Source: Nostoc sp. NMS7
GTDB lineage: Bacteria > Cyanobacteriota > Cyanobacteriia > Cyanobacteriales > Nostocaceae
Reading direction: 5' to 3'
DNA length: 48,026 nucleotides
Assembly: GCF_017115085.1 (NCBI RefSeq)
Contig: NZ_JABXKJ010000174.1
Coordinates: 1-48,026, forward strand
Each line of letters starts with the position of its first letter. Within the stretch, counting starts at the first letter, position 1. Made by a program: the position numbers and the translations under genes. Shown one piece after another: positions 15,514-23,155 of the stretch. Below the pieces are notes generated by a model. It saw nothing but the letters and a program-made list of their open reading frames with translations. It was not told where the DNA came from and did no database searches.

Positions 15514-15774
15514 TTATCCCACTACAAATATCGCTTTTTTTGAAATTCCGTACTCTGTCAAATCGTCTTTATGAACAAAGCGATATTCAACACCAACCAT
15601 TGTATTAACATAAGCCATGTACTTATTAGCTGTATCTGCTAATACTATTTCTGCCGCTTTGTAGTTTCCTTCTTTGGAGAAATTTTGTATAAGCTTCCAT
15701 TTTCTTTTTCCAATTGTTCTGCAAACTAAAACTATCTCTAGATGAGTACCCCGCCTTTTGATTCTCTTGTCCAT
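15514..15774 (-). CDS. small unknown protein
   Basis: An 86-aa basic product from ATG 15774 (MDKRIKRRGTHLEIVLVCRT). Twenty upstream codons are open, but they come from two tandem copies of an AT-rich leader repeat and read RSHLQLIFI/RSHIQLIFM, so they are not likely coding. No domain recognised. Confidence 0.65.
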   Translation of the reverse strand: MDKRIKRRGTHLEIVLVCRTIGKRKWKLIQNFSKEGNYKAAEIVLADTANKYMAYVNTMVGVEYRFVHKDDLTEYGISKKAIFVVG

Positions 15775-15923
15775 AAATATTAATTGTATATGCGATCGCA
15801 CAATAATAAATATTAATTGTAGGTGCGATCGCATGGTAAAATAACATTAATGCAACAAACCTCTGCTGGACACAGAGGTTATTAACCGTTGCAGAATCCA
15901 CCTAATAGAGTAGGCAATTCACT

Positions 15924-16604
15924 TTGAATATTACCACAAAAATCTACGTCTTAATTGACCCTAGAGACGGCAATATCTTCTATGTTGGTCGTACAACCAT
16001 GCGTCTGAGCCAACGTTTACATACTCATGTCACAGATGGGAAAAAAGAACGAACAGCGAAAGGGAAGTATATTGCCCGTATACTCGCTACTGGATTAAGA
16101 CCGCAAGTCAGAGAGATAGAATCGTTTGTTAATGCAAGTAGAGGAACTGCGATCGCAAAAGAGGAGGCTTGGAAGCAGTTCTATGGTATAACCCATACTT
16201 TAGCTAATACTGGTGGCGCTGAACTTGGTGGGCATGGCACTAATCAGCGAATCCGTTGGACTCCTGAGACTCTAGCTATGCTGGGGAAGCAAACTGATAC
16301 CTATATGGCTGAGTTGATGGGGTGTGATCGCAAGTCGGTTGAATATCAGAGGGGTAAGCTAGGAATACCTCGATGTCCACAGACTAATTTTGTTGTTCCT
16401 CCTAGTGGCGGATGGAATAAAATCAAACTTCCTGATGAGATAATAAAGCAAATAGGAGAAGTCGCAGGACACACATTAGCTCAATCAGCCAATGTGTGCA
16501 TAAGCGTCATAAAGAGGTATAGAAAGGAGTTAGGGATTACTAAAGCTGTGATCCGAGGCAAAAACAGAAAGAGCGTTGAAAAGGAAAACGAAGAAAAGTT
16601 ATAA
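15924..16604 (+). CDS. GIY-YIG endonuclease (homing-endonuclease-like)
   Basis: A 226-aa product from TTG 15924. The N-terminal domain has KIYVLIDPRDGNIFYVGRTT, the GIY and YIG signatures of the nuclease, with the following RLSQRL helix. The C-terminal half has helix-turn-helix-like modules (WTPETLAMLGKQTDTYMAEL; HTLAQSANVCISVIKRYRKE) suited to sequence recognition, as in free-standing homing endonucleases. It ends 82 bases before an interrupted terminase gene, a common target of such enzymes, so it may be linked to that insertion. Confidence 0.85.
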   Translation: MNITTKIYVLIDPRDGNIFYVGRTTMRLSQRLHTHVTDGKKERTAKGKYIARILATGLRPQVREIESFVNASRGTAIAKEEAWKQFYGITHTLANTGGAELGGHGTNQRIRWTPETLAMLGKQTDTYMAELMGCDRKSVEYQRGKLGIPRCPQTNFVVPPSGGWNKIKLPDEIIKQIGEVAGHTLAQSANVCISVIKRYRKELGITKAVIRGKNRKSVEKENEEKL

Positions 16605-16659
16605 TTCTTCGTCATCTCGCGGATAAAAATGCGATCGCTGTTTAAAATCATTTAGAATT

Positions 16660-16782
16660 GACGACAGTAAACTTCAAACATTAAAATGAAACTGTCGTCT
16701 TTGCGAAGATCGCTGGACAAATCCAATAAAAGCCGACGAGGGGACTCCACCCAAGATAAAATAAACGAGTTGTGGAGTCCCC
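16660..16782 (+). promoter_or_regulatory. two perfect inverted repeats around the terL start
   Basis: GACGACAGT (16660-16668) pairs perfectly with ACTGTCGTC (16691-16699), enclosing the ATG at 16686. GGGGACTCCAC (16740-16750) pairs perfectly with GTGGAGTCCCC (16772-16782) inside the first codons. As RNA they would form hairpins that mask and follow the start codon, suggesting translational or operator control. Confidence 0.5.
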
Positions 16783-18270
16783 AAGACGGGCCCCAAACTC
16801 AGGCATTTAACCATACAGCGCAAGAGGCGCTCTATGGTGGTAGTGCGTTTTTATACTTTTAATATTAAGTAAACCTGCTATTTAGCTATATTAATTGGCC
16901 ATTGATTTGGTACTGGTAGTAAGGGGGGTGGTAAGACGGCTCTTCTCCTTATCCTTGGAACCACTGCCCACAAAAGATCCATTATTTTCCGCCGTGAATA
17001 TCCCCGTCTCAAGGACATAATTGAGAAGTCACGCAGTCTTTTGTCCCGTATAGCCAGGTATAACAGTAATGATAAAATCTGGCGTGGCATCCCAGGCGAT
17101 CGCACCTTAGAATTCGGCGCAGTCCAACGCGAAAACGATGTCGAGGCATACCGAGGCGTTGAACACGACCTAAAGGCATTTGACGAACTAGGGGAATTCA
17201 CCAAAAAGCAATATGAATTCTTAATAACTTGGAACCGCTCCTCAGACCCAGAGGCTAGATGTAGAGTTGTAGCCACTTGTAACCCACCCAGCAGCGAAGA
17301 ATCGATGTGGATTAAGGAATACTGGGGAGCGTGGTTAAACCCAGAACATCCAAATCCAGCGCTACCTGGGGAGATTCGCTGGTACGCGATGGTGGATGAT
17401 GTGGAGACGGAAGTACCGAATGGGGAGGCGTTTGAGCATAACGGGGAAATGCTCGAACCGCGATCGCGCACTTTCATCCCGTCCAGATTAGAAGATAACG
17501 CTTACTTGAGAAATTCTAATTACCGAGGGGTGTTGCAGAGGTTGCCGGAACCACTGCGATCGCAGCTTTTGAGAGGAGACTTTACCACGGTTGCAAAGCA
17601 GGACGATCCTTGGCAAGTTATACCGAGTGTTTGGGTTAATTTAGCTATTAAACGGTGGACTCCCGTACCCAATGCGCCACAATCACATTTAGGAGTAGAC
17701 GTAGCAAGAGGCGGGAAAGCCGAGAGTATCATTGTTTCCCGACACCACTACTGGATTGCCCCAATCATTGCTTTTCCAGGTACAGAAACACCCGATGGTG
17801 ATTCTCTTGCTGACCAAATAGCTATAGTGCGGAAGTCGGCGAAGGTGGAGATTCGGGTAGATACCATTGGGGTTGGTTATGCCGTAGTAGATGCGCTGAA
17901 TCGGCGTGGTGCTAAGTTGGTATTTGGGCTGAATGGTGGTGGGGCAACCGAGGTTTTTGATAAGAGTGGGCTGCTGCAATTCTTTAATTTGCGCTCTCGC
18001 TGGTGGTGGCACTTACGCGAATTGCTTGACCCTGCTAATGGGTACAATGTAGCGTTACCCAACGACCCGAAACTAATTGCTGATTTAACTACTCCCCGAT
18101 GGTATCGCACTGGGTCAAGGAACAAGTTTGGGGAAATTAGGATAGAGGCAAAGGAAGATATTATGAAGAGATTAGGGGGACGCAGCTGTGACAGAGGCGA
18201 TGCTCTAGCGTATAGCTTCGCTGAAGATGTGGATGATGCCAGCAGTTACGATTGGATGAATCAATTATGA
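16686..18270 (+). pseudogene. terL: terminase large subunit, interrupted at Walker A
   Basis: The first part (16686-16844, 53 codons) reads LWSPQDGPQTQAFNHTAQEA then LYGGS. After a 76-nt insertion the frame resumes at 16921 with KGGGKTALLLILG and continues to 18270 (449 codons). Joined, they give LYGGSKGGGKT, a proper terminase Walker A. Walker B is FDELGEF near 17190. The nuclease domain has GVDVARGGKAE, VDTIGVGYAVVDAL and GDALAYSFAE, carrying the acidic residues for metal binding. The enzyme packages DNA into a prohead. As sequenced, translation from the ATG stops at TAA 16860-16862 unless the insertion is spliced or bypassed. About 502 aa when joined, normal for the family. Confidence 0.85.
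16845..16920. mobile_element. 76-nt insertion in terL with 7-bp direct repeat
   Basis: TGGTAGT at 16838-16844 is repeated at 16914-16920. Removing one copy plus the 69 bases between restores the terL frame and its Walker A motif exactly. The insert is AT-rich, contains the palindrome TTAATATTAA, has stop codons, and shows no clear terminal inverted repeats. It is too short for a self-splicing intron. It could be a miniature insertion, a scar, or a translational bypass element. Confidence 0.8.
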
Positions 18271-18938
18271 CAGAAGAAATTAGAACTACTCAATACATAC
18301 CAGACTGGTGGAAAGACGAAAATCGGAGAAAAAAGGTAATGTTGGAATTAACTAGGAAATCTATTGAAGAAAGACCATTATCTAAGAGTAGAGTTGAAAG
18401 TTTCTTAGAGAAAATGCGTTTGCCAAAAACTACGATTAGGCTGGGCACAAGCCTTCGTGCTACTGGTCGAACCACTAGGATGATTCTCAATATAATTGAG
18501 CTATTGTCACAGGGCAGCAAAGTAATTTTAATATGTGACAATATGAGGTCTGCTAAATTCATAGCAGATAATATTGCTAAATACTGCCGCGAATTGGGCA
18601 TCGTCAATAAACTTACATCCGTAGAAAGCTTAAGTCTTTTAGACAAAACAGGCTATATCAACCTTCGTGGATATCATGAGGTAGAAATAATTGTAGACCA
18701 CTTCGCCGTAGAACAATTCATTGAAAACTATGTTTCTCAATCAAAAAACTTTTTTGGATATGAATACCAACTAGAGCTATTAAGAACTCACCCACGACTC
18801 AAGCAGAATAAAGCTACTTTCAACGGTATCCTAAGAATGTACTGTATTGCGATCGCACTTTCAGCGATAGTTCAGTTTTTAGAATTTGCTTCGGACAAGA
18901 GAGTATTTGAATTGATAATGTATGGTGTTGTTGATTGA
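18267..18938 (+). CDS. P-loop-like phage protein
   Basis: A 223-aa product from ATG 18267, overlapping the terL stop by four bases (ATGA). Residues about 60-85 (LRATGRTTRMILNIIELLSQ, then GSKVILICDN) form a variant Walker A (ATGRTT) followed by a beta strand, a pattern of small phage ATPase-like proteins. No clear Walker B is seen. It probably travels with terL; function unknown. Confidence 0.7.
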   Translation: MTEEIRTTQYIPDWWKDENRRKKVMLELTRKSIEERPLSKSRVESFLEKMRLPKTTIRLGTSLRATGRTTRMILNIIELLSQGSKVILICDNMRSAKFIADNIAKYCRELGIVNKLTSVESLSLLDKTGYINLRGYHEVEIIVDHFAVEQFIENYVSQSKNFFGYEYQLELLRTHPRLKQNKATFNGILRMYCIAIALSAIVQFLEFASDKRVFELIMYGVVD

Positions 18939-18942
18939 AAAA

Positions 18943-18976
18943 GGTGCGATGGCTTCGCCCGCCGCAGGCATCGCAC
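18943..18976. repeat. GCGATGCC-type palindromic repeat
   Basis: GTGCGATG (18943-18950) pairs with CATCGCAC (18969-18976) around CCGCCGCAGG. It is one member of a repeat family found in several spacers of this window (12961, 13455, 13541, 32209, 32757, 44150, 46001). Confidence 0.6.
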
Positions 18977-19063
18977 TATCTGGTTTCCCCCGAATTGCGC
19001 TTGTTTAATGTGTGTCCGCCCCACTCGTGGCAAGTTTCGGCAAGGGAGTTCACTGTCTCCGCC

Positions 19064-19123
19064 CCAGCACCTACGCCTTCTGTCCACGGGTTATGTTTAG
19101 GCGATCGCAATACTATAATACAT
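19064..19123 (+). promoter_or_regulatory. promoter module, copy 1
   Basis: A segment from CCGCCCCAG to TATAATACATC, with TATAAT at 19114-19119, is nearly repeated at 20294-20366. Both copies lie just upstream of a plus-strand gene. The core GTCCACGGGTTAT.TTTAG and the HIP1 octamer are kept. The -35 is weak (TTATGT, 17 bases upstream), which suggests an activator or an alternative sigma factor. Confidence 0.6.
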
Positions 19124-19138
19124 CTGGATGACCCAATT

Positions 19139-19483
19139 GTGAAATATCACCTTGAGCTAGAGCGGCTATCTAGGCTAATTCGCCAAAAACGTGGCACGAA
19201 TGGCTTGCGCGAAGTAGCTAACGAAACTGGTATTAGCCAATCTACACTTTCACGGGTTGAGAGGGGTCAAACACCAGACCTCTCTTCATTTATAGCCCTA
19301 TGCAACTGGCTAGATGTGTCGCCGTCTACATTCTTTGGAAGCGATGAAATTAGCAATTCTCTGTCTGTGCCAGATGCGATCGCCCTCCAGCTACAATCAG
19401 ACAAGAATCTTGATCTAGCAGTTGCTAACGCTTTGGCTGTTCTTGTCAAAGCCGCTTATCGTGAACCCAAAAATGAATCTTGA
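19139..19483 (+). CDS. XRE-family regulator
   Basis: A 114-aa product from GTG 19139, about 13 bases after the expected transcript start. Residues about 8-65 are a canonical helix-turn-helix (LREVANETGISQSTLSRVER followed by GQTPDLSSFIALCNWLDVSP). The longer upstream open frame runs through repeat and promoter DNA and is not coding. The gene is coupled by an 11-base overlap to a small membrane protein, a layout seen in some toxin-antitoxin-like or immunity modules. Confidence 0.8.
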   Translation: MKYHLELERLSRLIRQKRGTNGLREVANETGISQSTLSRVERGQTPDLSSFIALCNWLDVSPSTFFGSDEISNSLSVPDAIALQLQSDKNLDLAVANALAVLVKAAYREPKNES

Positions 19484-19721
19484 AGATGAATTCAAAAGAA
19501 TCGCTTACGAGAGAATGATCGCTGATTTTGAAGAAAACCTCAAACTCAAAAGAGTCGCTCACAAGAGAATGATCGCTGACTTTGAAGAACAACTCAAACT
19601 AAACCGAGCGATTAGAAATATCGAAGAACAAGAAGAAATCACTATTCGCTACAAGTGTTATATTGCGATCGCTTGGATAGTTATTTTGGGAAGTACATTA
19701 CCACTTTTTTGGGTCAACTAA
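19473..19721 (+). CDS. small membrane protein with internal tandem repeat
   Basis: An 82-aa product from ATG 19473. A 17-18-residue unit is repeated (YERMIADFEENLKLKR and HKRMIADFEEQLKLNR), giving a charged helix, followed by one membrane segment (CYIAIAWIVILGSTLPLFWV) at the C-terminus. Its start lies inside the XRE gene, so the two are translationally coupled. A C-tail-anchored coiled-coil protein; function unknown. Confidence 0.7.
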   Translation: MNLEDEFKRIAYERMIADFEENLKLKRVAHKRMIADFEEQLKLNRAIRNIEEQEEITIRYKCYIAIAWIVILGSTLPLFWVN

Positions 19722-19805
19722 TGCGATCGCAGAAGTTCTCGCAATTCACGAGAACTTTAATATGCCTGCAACAATGGTTTAGATGAATTGAAGTGCGATC
19801 GCCCT

Positions 19806-20111
19806 ATGCCACTAAAACAAGAAGAACTAGGTGTGCTATTGTTATCTATAAAATATCCATCCCCAGCAAATGACAAGATTTTTGAATTGTTATTTGATGA
19901 CGAGATAACCGCATCTATTGCTCTTGCTCAACTTACGGGGTTTAGCCCTGTTCCTTGCTATGAATTTCGCTGGTTTTATAATCATGAACTCCCTGTTCCG
20001 ATTGGAACACCACAGCACAGAGCGTTGCTAAGAAGATTTGGGTGTATGTGGCGATGGGAAGAGGCAGAAGACGCACAACAAGAGGAAGCTTGGTATTTAA
20101 GGGAGGGTTAG
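19806..20111 (+). CDS. small unknown protein
   Basis: A 101-aa product from ATG 19806 (MPLKQEELGVLLLSIKYPSP). The C-terminus is rich in Trp, Arg and Glu (LLRRFGCMWRWEEAEDAQQE). An in-frame GTG six codons upstream sits in a HIP1 octamer and is less likely. No family recognised. Confidence 0.65.
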   Translation: MPLKQEELGVLLLSIKYPSPANDKIFELLFDDEITASIALAQLTGFSPVPCYEFRWFYNHELPVPIGTPQHRALLRRFGCMWRWEEAEDAQQEEAWYLREG

Positions 20112-20137
20112 CGATCGCACTTTTTCAGTTACCTTTT

Positions 20138-20262
20138 TCAGTTACGCGGTATCTCAGGTAGCGTATCGAAAAGAAAATTGACTCGCCACCTACCGAGTCT
20201 AAATCCTTTTTTCAGTCCTTTTCTTTCGCTGAAAAGTGGCGGGTGTTTTGTGCGATCGCACT
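20138..20262 (-). pseudogene. 5'-truncated copy of the phage-type gene at 21045-21281
   Basis: On the minus strand the frame reads KHPPLFSERKGLKKGFRLGR then WRVNFLF, nearly identical to the C-terminal part of the gene at 21045-21281. Codon differences are half silent and half conservative (R/K, L/F, T/S). The 5' part is missing, replaced by the repeated promoter module. It is a remnant. Confidence 0.65.
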
Positions 20263-20293
20263 ATCTGGTTTCCCCGAATAGCGAAAAGTTTCC

Positions 20294-20366
20294 TGTGTGT
20301 CCGCCCCAGAACCTACGTCTGCTGTCCACGGGTTATCTTTAGTGCGATCGCAATAGTATAATACAT
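20294..20366 (+). promoter_or_regulatory. promoter module, copy 2
   Basis: Near-repeat of 19064-19123, with TATAAT at 20357-20362 upstream of the gene at 20389. A further shared block, ATCGCACTATCTGGTTTCCCC, occurs at 20255-20275 and 18970-18990. Confidence 0.6.
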
Positions 20367-20388
20367 CACAAAGTACCCGGAGGCTTAA

Positions 20389-20715
20389 ATGGTTAACAAA
20401 TTTGGACAACAAGCAAATCAGCAATTTCTAGAATCGCTCCCAGATTTAAAGCAAAAAGCGATCGCTAAAGCTATTAACTGGAGACAGGAAGATTATCACG
20501 GGCGGCACTCAACATTGTACGTTGCCTATGATGACGGAAGCGTAGGATGGGAAGTTTGGCAATGGTGTAGCGAACAATATCTAAATGACCCTATGGACTT
20601 TCTTGACCGCATAAATATCCCTGGAGTTGACCATATTACCAGATACAGACTGCTGACACAGTTTGCTAATTGCGTTCAAAGAACTCCTAATTGGAGCGAG
20701 GTTAACAGACATTAA
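20389..20715 (+). CDS. small unknown protein
   Basis: A 108-aa product with a strong GGAGG site six bases upstream of ATG 20389. It contains KQKAIAKAINWRQEDYHGRH and STLYVAYDDGSVGWEVWQWC. Trp- and Asp-rich, soluble. It is driven by the second copy of the promoter module shared with the XRE gene, so the two may be co-regulated. Confidence 0.75.
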   Translation: MVNKFGQQANQQFLESLPDLKQKAIAKAINWRQEDYHGRHSTLYVAYDDGSVGWEVWQWCSEQYLNDPMDFLDRINIPGVDHITRYRLLTQFANCVQRTPNWSEVNRH

Positions 20716-20757
20716 GCAAGCGCAGTTGTATGAATAATGAAGAATTAGCGATCGCAC

Positions 20758-21048
20758 TTAAAGATAATAGCCGAAGTGATCCTCAAATTCCTCATCGTCA
20801 TCATTCTCACCTAACTCATTACGCACTTGCTCGTCACAGTTTTCGCACAGACCTTGAATGCCACCCCAAGTAGTAGCGAAATCAAAACGCTCAACTCCTG
20901 CCCAGAACTGTCCACACCCATAACAAAAACCTTCTTTTGGTGCGTGTTCGACACAGTAGCGATAATCTGGTTCATCGGTTTCGTTGTCTGAATAAAAGCA
21001 GTCCGTTACGCTTTCTTCAGTACATTCTGGGTATTGGCAGTGTGTCAT
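20758..21048 (-). CDS. Cys-rich zinc-binding phage-type protein
   Basis: A 96-aa product with many Cys and His: MTHCQYPECTEESV, then YRYCVEHAPKEGFCYGCGQF and LCENCDEQV. Two treble-clef or zinc-ribbon sites are plausible. The C-terminus is acidic (ELGENDDDEEFEDHFGYYL). This layout is common in small phage proteins of unknown role. Its start overlaps the upstream gene's stop (ATGA). Confidence 0.75.
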   Translation of the reverse strand: MTHCQYPECTEESVTDCFYSDNETDEPDYRYCVEHAPKEGFCYGCGQFWAGVERFDFATTWGGIQGLCENCDEQVRNELGENDDDEEFEDHFGYYL

Positions 21049-21281
21049 AAACCTCTATCAAAAAGAAAATTGACTCGCCACTTACCAAATCTAAATCCTT
21101 TTTTCAGCCCTTTCCTTTCGCTGAAAAGTGGTGGGTGTTTTGAGCGATCGCATATCGATGCCCCCTTACCGAAAATCCGAAACCAAAAACCACCTTCACT
21201 TGCTGCACATCCAAATATGCTTTTGTCCAGAACAGATAAGGAAAACCGATATTTGTCTGCTGCAAAACTAAATAGTTTCAT
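21045..21281 (-). CDS. 78-aa phage-type hypothetical protein
   Basis: From Met at 21281 (MKLFSFAADKYRFSLSVLDK). It contains EGGFWFRIFGKGASI and KHPPLFSERKGLKKGFRFGK. The FWFRIFGxG...LFSERxG...xRxGxW pattern is one I associate with small phage proteins. A second, truncated copy at 20138-20262 preserves the reading frame with conservative changes, which supports coding. Coupled to the Cys-rich gene by a four-base overlap. Confidence 0.7.
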   Translation of the reverse strand: MKLFSFAADKYRFSLSVLDKSIFGCAASEGGFWFRIFGKGASICDRSKHPPLFSERKGLKKGFRFGKWRVNFLFDRGL

Positions 21282-21354
21282 AGTGAATACTTTTATAGTG
21301 AGGGCATTCTCCGCATTTACTCTTTGGGTTAACAGCGCACTTGATGAAGCGCGA

Positions 21355-21795
21355 TCACGCATTGAACTTGCACGAAGGATCTCCAAGATATATCTTCTGC
21401 AATTCTATCCGTTGCGCCTCTTCGATCATCTGTGCATATCTTTCTGGAAAATAAATATTTTCCCCGACTTTATACTCTACTAATTCCCTTCCTTCCTCAG
21501 TCAGCATCCATCTGGCTTCACAACTGTAGCTTGGTTCAGATCCTATATCAATTGCAATATCTCTGCGGGGAAGCCTTGGCAACGGGGCAGGACAATTTCT
21601 AATGCGAGTAAATTCAGCACCGACTAGTTCAGTTATCCCCGCTAAGGCACTAAACGTTGTTTCATTAAACCTAGCGATCGCGGATTCTACCTCTTTGAAA
21701 TCAACCGTAAATCTAATCTTTATTGACTTTTGAGGGATAGCTTGCTCTTGCTTGTATCTGTGTCGGTTCCTTCTTCGCTGTCTTCTATTCATCAT
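21355..21795 (-). CDS. unknown protein with basic N-terminus
   Basis: A 146-aa product. The first 16 residues are strongly basic (MMNRRQRRRNRHRYKQEQ). A helical part (VDFKEVESAIARFNETTFSA) and a C-terminal part with a tyrosine-rich region follow. The 3' end of the upstream gene overlaps its start by 11 bases, so coupling is likely. It lies downstream of the TerS-like gene in the same operon. Function unknown. Confidence 0.7.
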   Translation of the reverse strand: MMNRRQRRRNRHRYKQEQAIPQKSIKIRFTVDFKEVESAIARFNETTFSALAGITELVGAEFTRIRNCPAPLPRLPRRDIAIDIGSEPSYSCEARWMLTEEGRELVEYKVGENIYFPERYAQMIEEAQRIELQKIYLGDPSCKFNA

Positions 21796-22093
21796 TTTCT
21801 TTCGCTAAACAGTCGAGGATATTCTGTGCGATCGCGCTTCGTTGCCCTTCGCTTAATGAGAATCCTTTACCCAATTCAATGTCAGTTAACTCACGTTGCT
21901 CAGACCGCAATCGAAGCCGGACACCTTCAGGGTTTGTCTGAATCAACGACCACTCTGGAAACTCAGATTTGAATTCTGCGTACTCAACATTCGCTAGCGC
22001 GATCACATAACCAACACCGTACTCTTTTGCGATCGCCTCCATCTTAGCAAGTGCTTCTTTCAGTTTTGGATCGTGGCTTTGTGTCTCAGACAT
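21785..22093 (-). CDS. small unknown protein
   Basis: A 102-aa product (LKEALAKMEAIAKEYGVGYV) with an N-terminal helix and a C-terminal FSLSEGQRSAIAQNILDCLA helix. Between the TerS-like gene and the basic protein, in one operon. Not recognised. Confidence 0.7.
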   Translation of the reverse strand: MSETQSHDPKLKEALAKMEAIAKEYGVGYVIALANVEYAEFKSEFPEWSLIQTNPEGVRLRLRSEQRELTDIELGKGFSLSEGQRSAIAQNILDCLAKENDE

Positions 22094-22109
22094 AGCTACC
22101 TACTATCTA

Positions 22110-22760
22110 TCAATAATTAGATATTTCCACGTCTACTATCTCATGTTGCAGAGCATTTACTGTCACCGCACCTCCACTCGATATCGCCTTCACCGTCTTT
22201 TTCTCAAACTCATCCAGTGCCGCGCTAATCTCAACCTTGACCGAGTTAGGTAGGATGTTAGCATCTACCAACTTCTGAACCGCTTCCATCTCAGCATGGT
22301 ACGTGGGTTTAGCTTCTGCCAAATCAATCGCTTCTCCCCAACTACCCAACCCAGTTTCAACCATGACATTCCCCGCATTCACCAAAGGCGCGATCGCACT
22401 TGGGGGATATGCTTCTGTGGGTAAATCCTTCATCCGCGATCGCATTTTCTCTAAGATTTCAATACCAAACTCTAGTTTCAGTTGGTTAGCCCTAATTCTG
22501 GCTAATTTCCACTCTTCGATGCTGCTGGCACGGTCAAAGCACTTTTTAACGGCTGATTCGGTCACAGTCCGCTTTCTGTCTTCGATCAATTGATTTAAGT
22601 ATTCTTGGAATTCAGGCTTTTTCCGCCATTTCCCAATGGTGACGCGATCACATCCAATTGCTTCAGCTGTCCGCGCATTATTTAAGCCTTGGGAGAGCAA
22701 ATTAGCTGCTTCTTTTTGACTAGAATTTAACTCTTTCTTTAAAGGTGGTTCACAAGACAT
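22110..22760 (-). CDS. HTH protein resembling a terminase small subunit
   Basis: A 216-aa product. Residues about 12-55 (LNSSQKEAANLLSQGLNNAR, then TAEAIGCDRVTIGKWRKKPE) match the helix-turn-helix at the start of small terminase subunits and related phage proteins, including the WRKxPEF turn. A helical central domain and acidic C-terminus follow. Terminase small subunits recognise the packaging site and pair with TerL, here encoded on the other strand about 4 kb away. A transposon-type HTH protein is the alternative. Confidence 0.65.
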   Translation of the reverse strand: MSCEPPLKKELNSSQKEAANLLSQGLNNARTAEAIGCDRVTIGKWRKKPEFQEYLNQLIEDRKRTVTESAVKKCFDRASSIEEWKLARIRANQLKLEFGIEILEKMRSRMKDLPTEAYPPSAIAPLVNAGNVMVETGLGSWGEAIDLAEAKPTYHAEMEAVQKLVDANILPNSVKVEISAALDEFEKKTVKAISSGGAVTVNALQHEIVDVEISNY

Positions 22761-22787
22761 GGGTTAGTTGACAGATTTAGGTAACAT

Positions 22788-22815
22788 CTAGTCAGCAAAT
22801 CTAACTTTTGACTAG
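22788..22815. promoter_or_regulatory. inverted repeat upstream of the TerS-like gene
   Basis: CTAGTCA (22788-22794) and TGACTAG (22809-22815) are perfect arms 14 bases apart, 28 bases before the ATG at 22760. A likely operator or leader hairpin. Confidence 0.45.
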
Positions 22816-22911
22816 GATTTTAATCTTTAATATATCAAATGCGTTAGCAAAGCTCGCCGTAGGGATCACATTTCTCTCACAAAAGTAGCAATGCGATCGC
22901 ATTGTGTGATC

Positions 22912-23103
22912 CTATAAGTCTTGTAACTTTATATATTCCGTCCCCCTTATTGTTTTTACACCGCCAGTCTCGTAATCTAAATTTTGGGGGTCATTTTCCT
23001 TAATCCACTCCTCCATCAATTCTCCTGCTTCTCGTTTCGTGAGGCTAGCAGAAACCATCTCTATCTGCTCAACCGGATGGTTTTTTAATCTGATAGCCAA
23101 CAT
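22912..23103 (-). CDS. 63-aa unknown protein
   Basis: Begins MLAIRLKNHPVEQIEMVSAS; the middle TKREAGELMEEWIKENDPQN is helical and acidic. Monocistronic, divergent from the gene at 23207. No family recognised. Confidence 0.65.
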   Translation of the reverse strand: MLAIRLKNHPVEQIEMVSASLTKREAGELMEEWIKENDPQNLDYETGGVKTIRGTEYIKLQDL

Positions 23104-23155
23104 AAATTACTCTAATCATCTGCTTTTATTATAAAGTTTTATTGCAAATACCCTG

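Larger units (their letters stand above)
15143..15835. repeat. AT-rich leader plus HIP1 repeats upstream of small genes
   Basis: The motif ATAAATATTAATTGT followed by a few bases and GTGCGATCGC occurs at about 15143-15175, 15771-15800 and 15803-15834. Shorter versions (ATTGTAT-GTGCGATCGC) occur at about 13540, 14823 and 15497. Each lies just upstream of a minus-strand small gene, so the unit may carry a shared promoter or leader. Confidence 0.6.

Noticed and set aside
16878..17477. 199-codon minus-strand open frame opposite terL
   Set aside because: It is antisense to well-conserved terminase motifs and has Ser/Pro-rich composition typical of shadow frames.
20163..21150. Pair of about 90-bp repeats read first as a structured RNA element
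   Set aside because: The minus-strand frame is kept with silent or conservative differences, so a duplicated coding segment is the better explanation.
21034..21483. 149-codon plus-strand open frame
   Set aside because: It runs antisense to two minus-strand genes with better motifs and overlapping starts.
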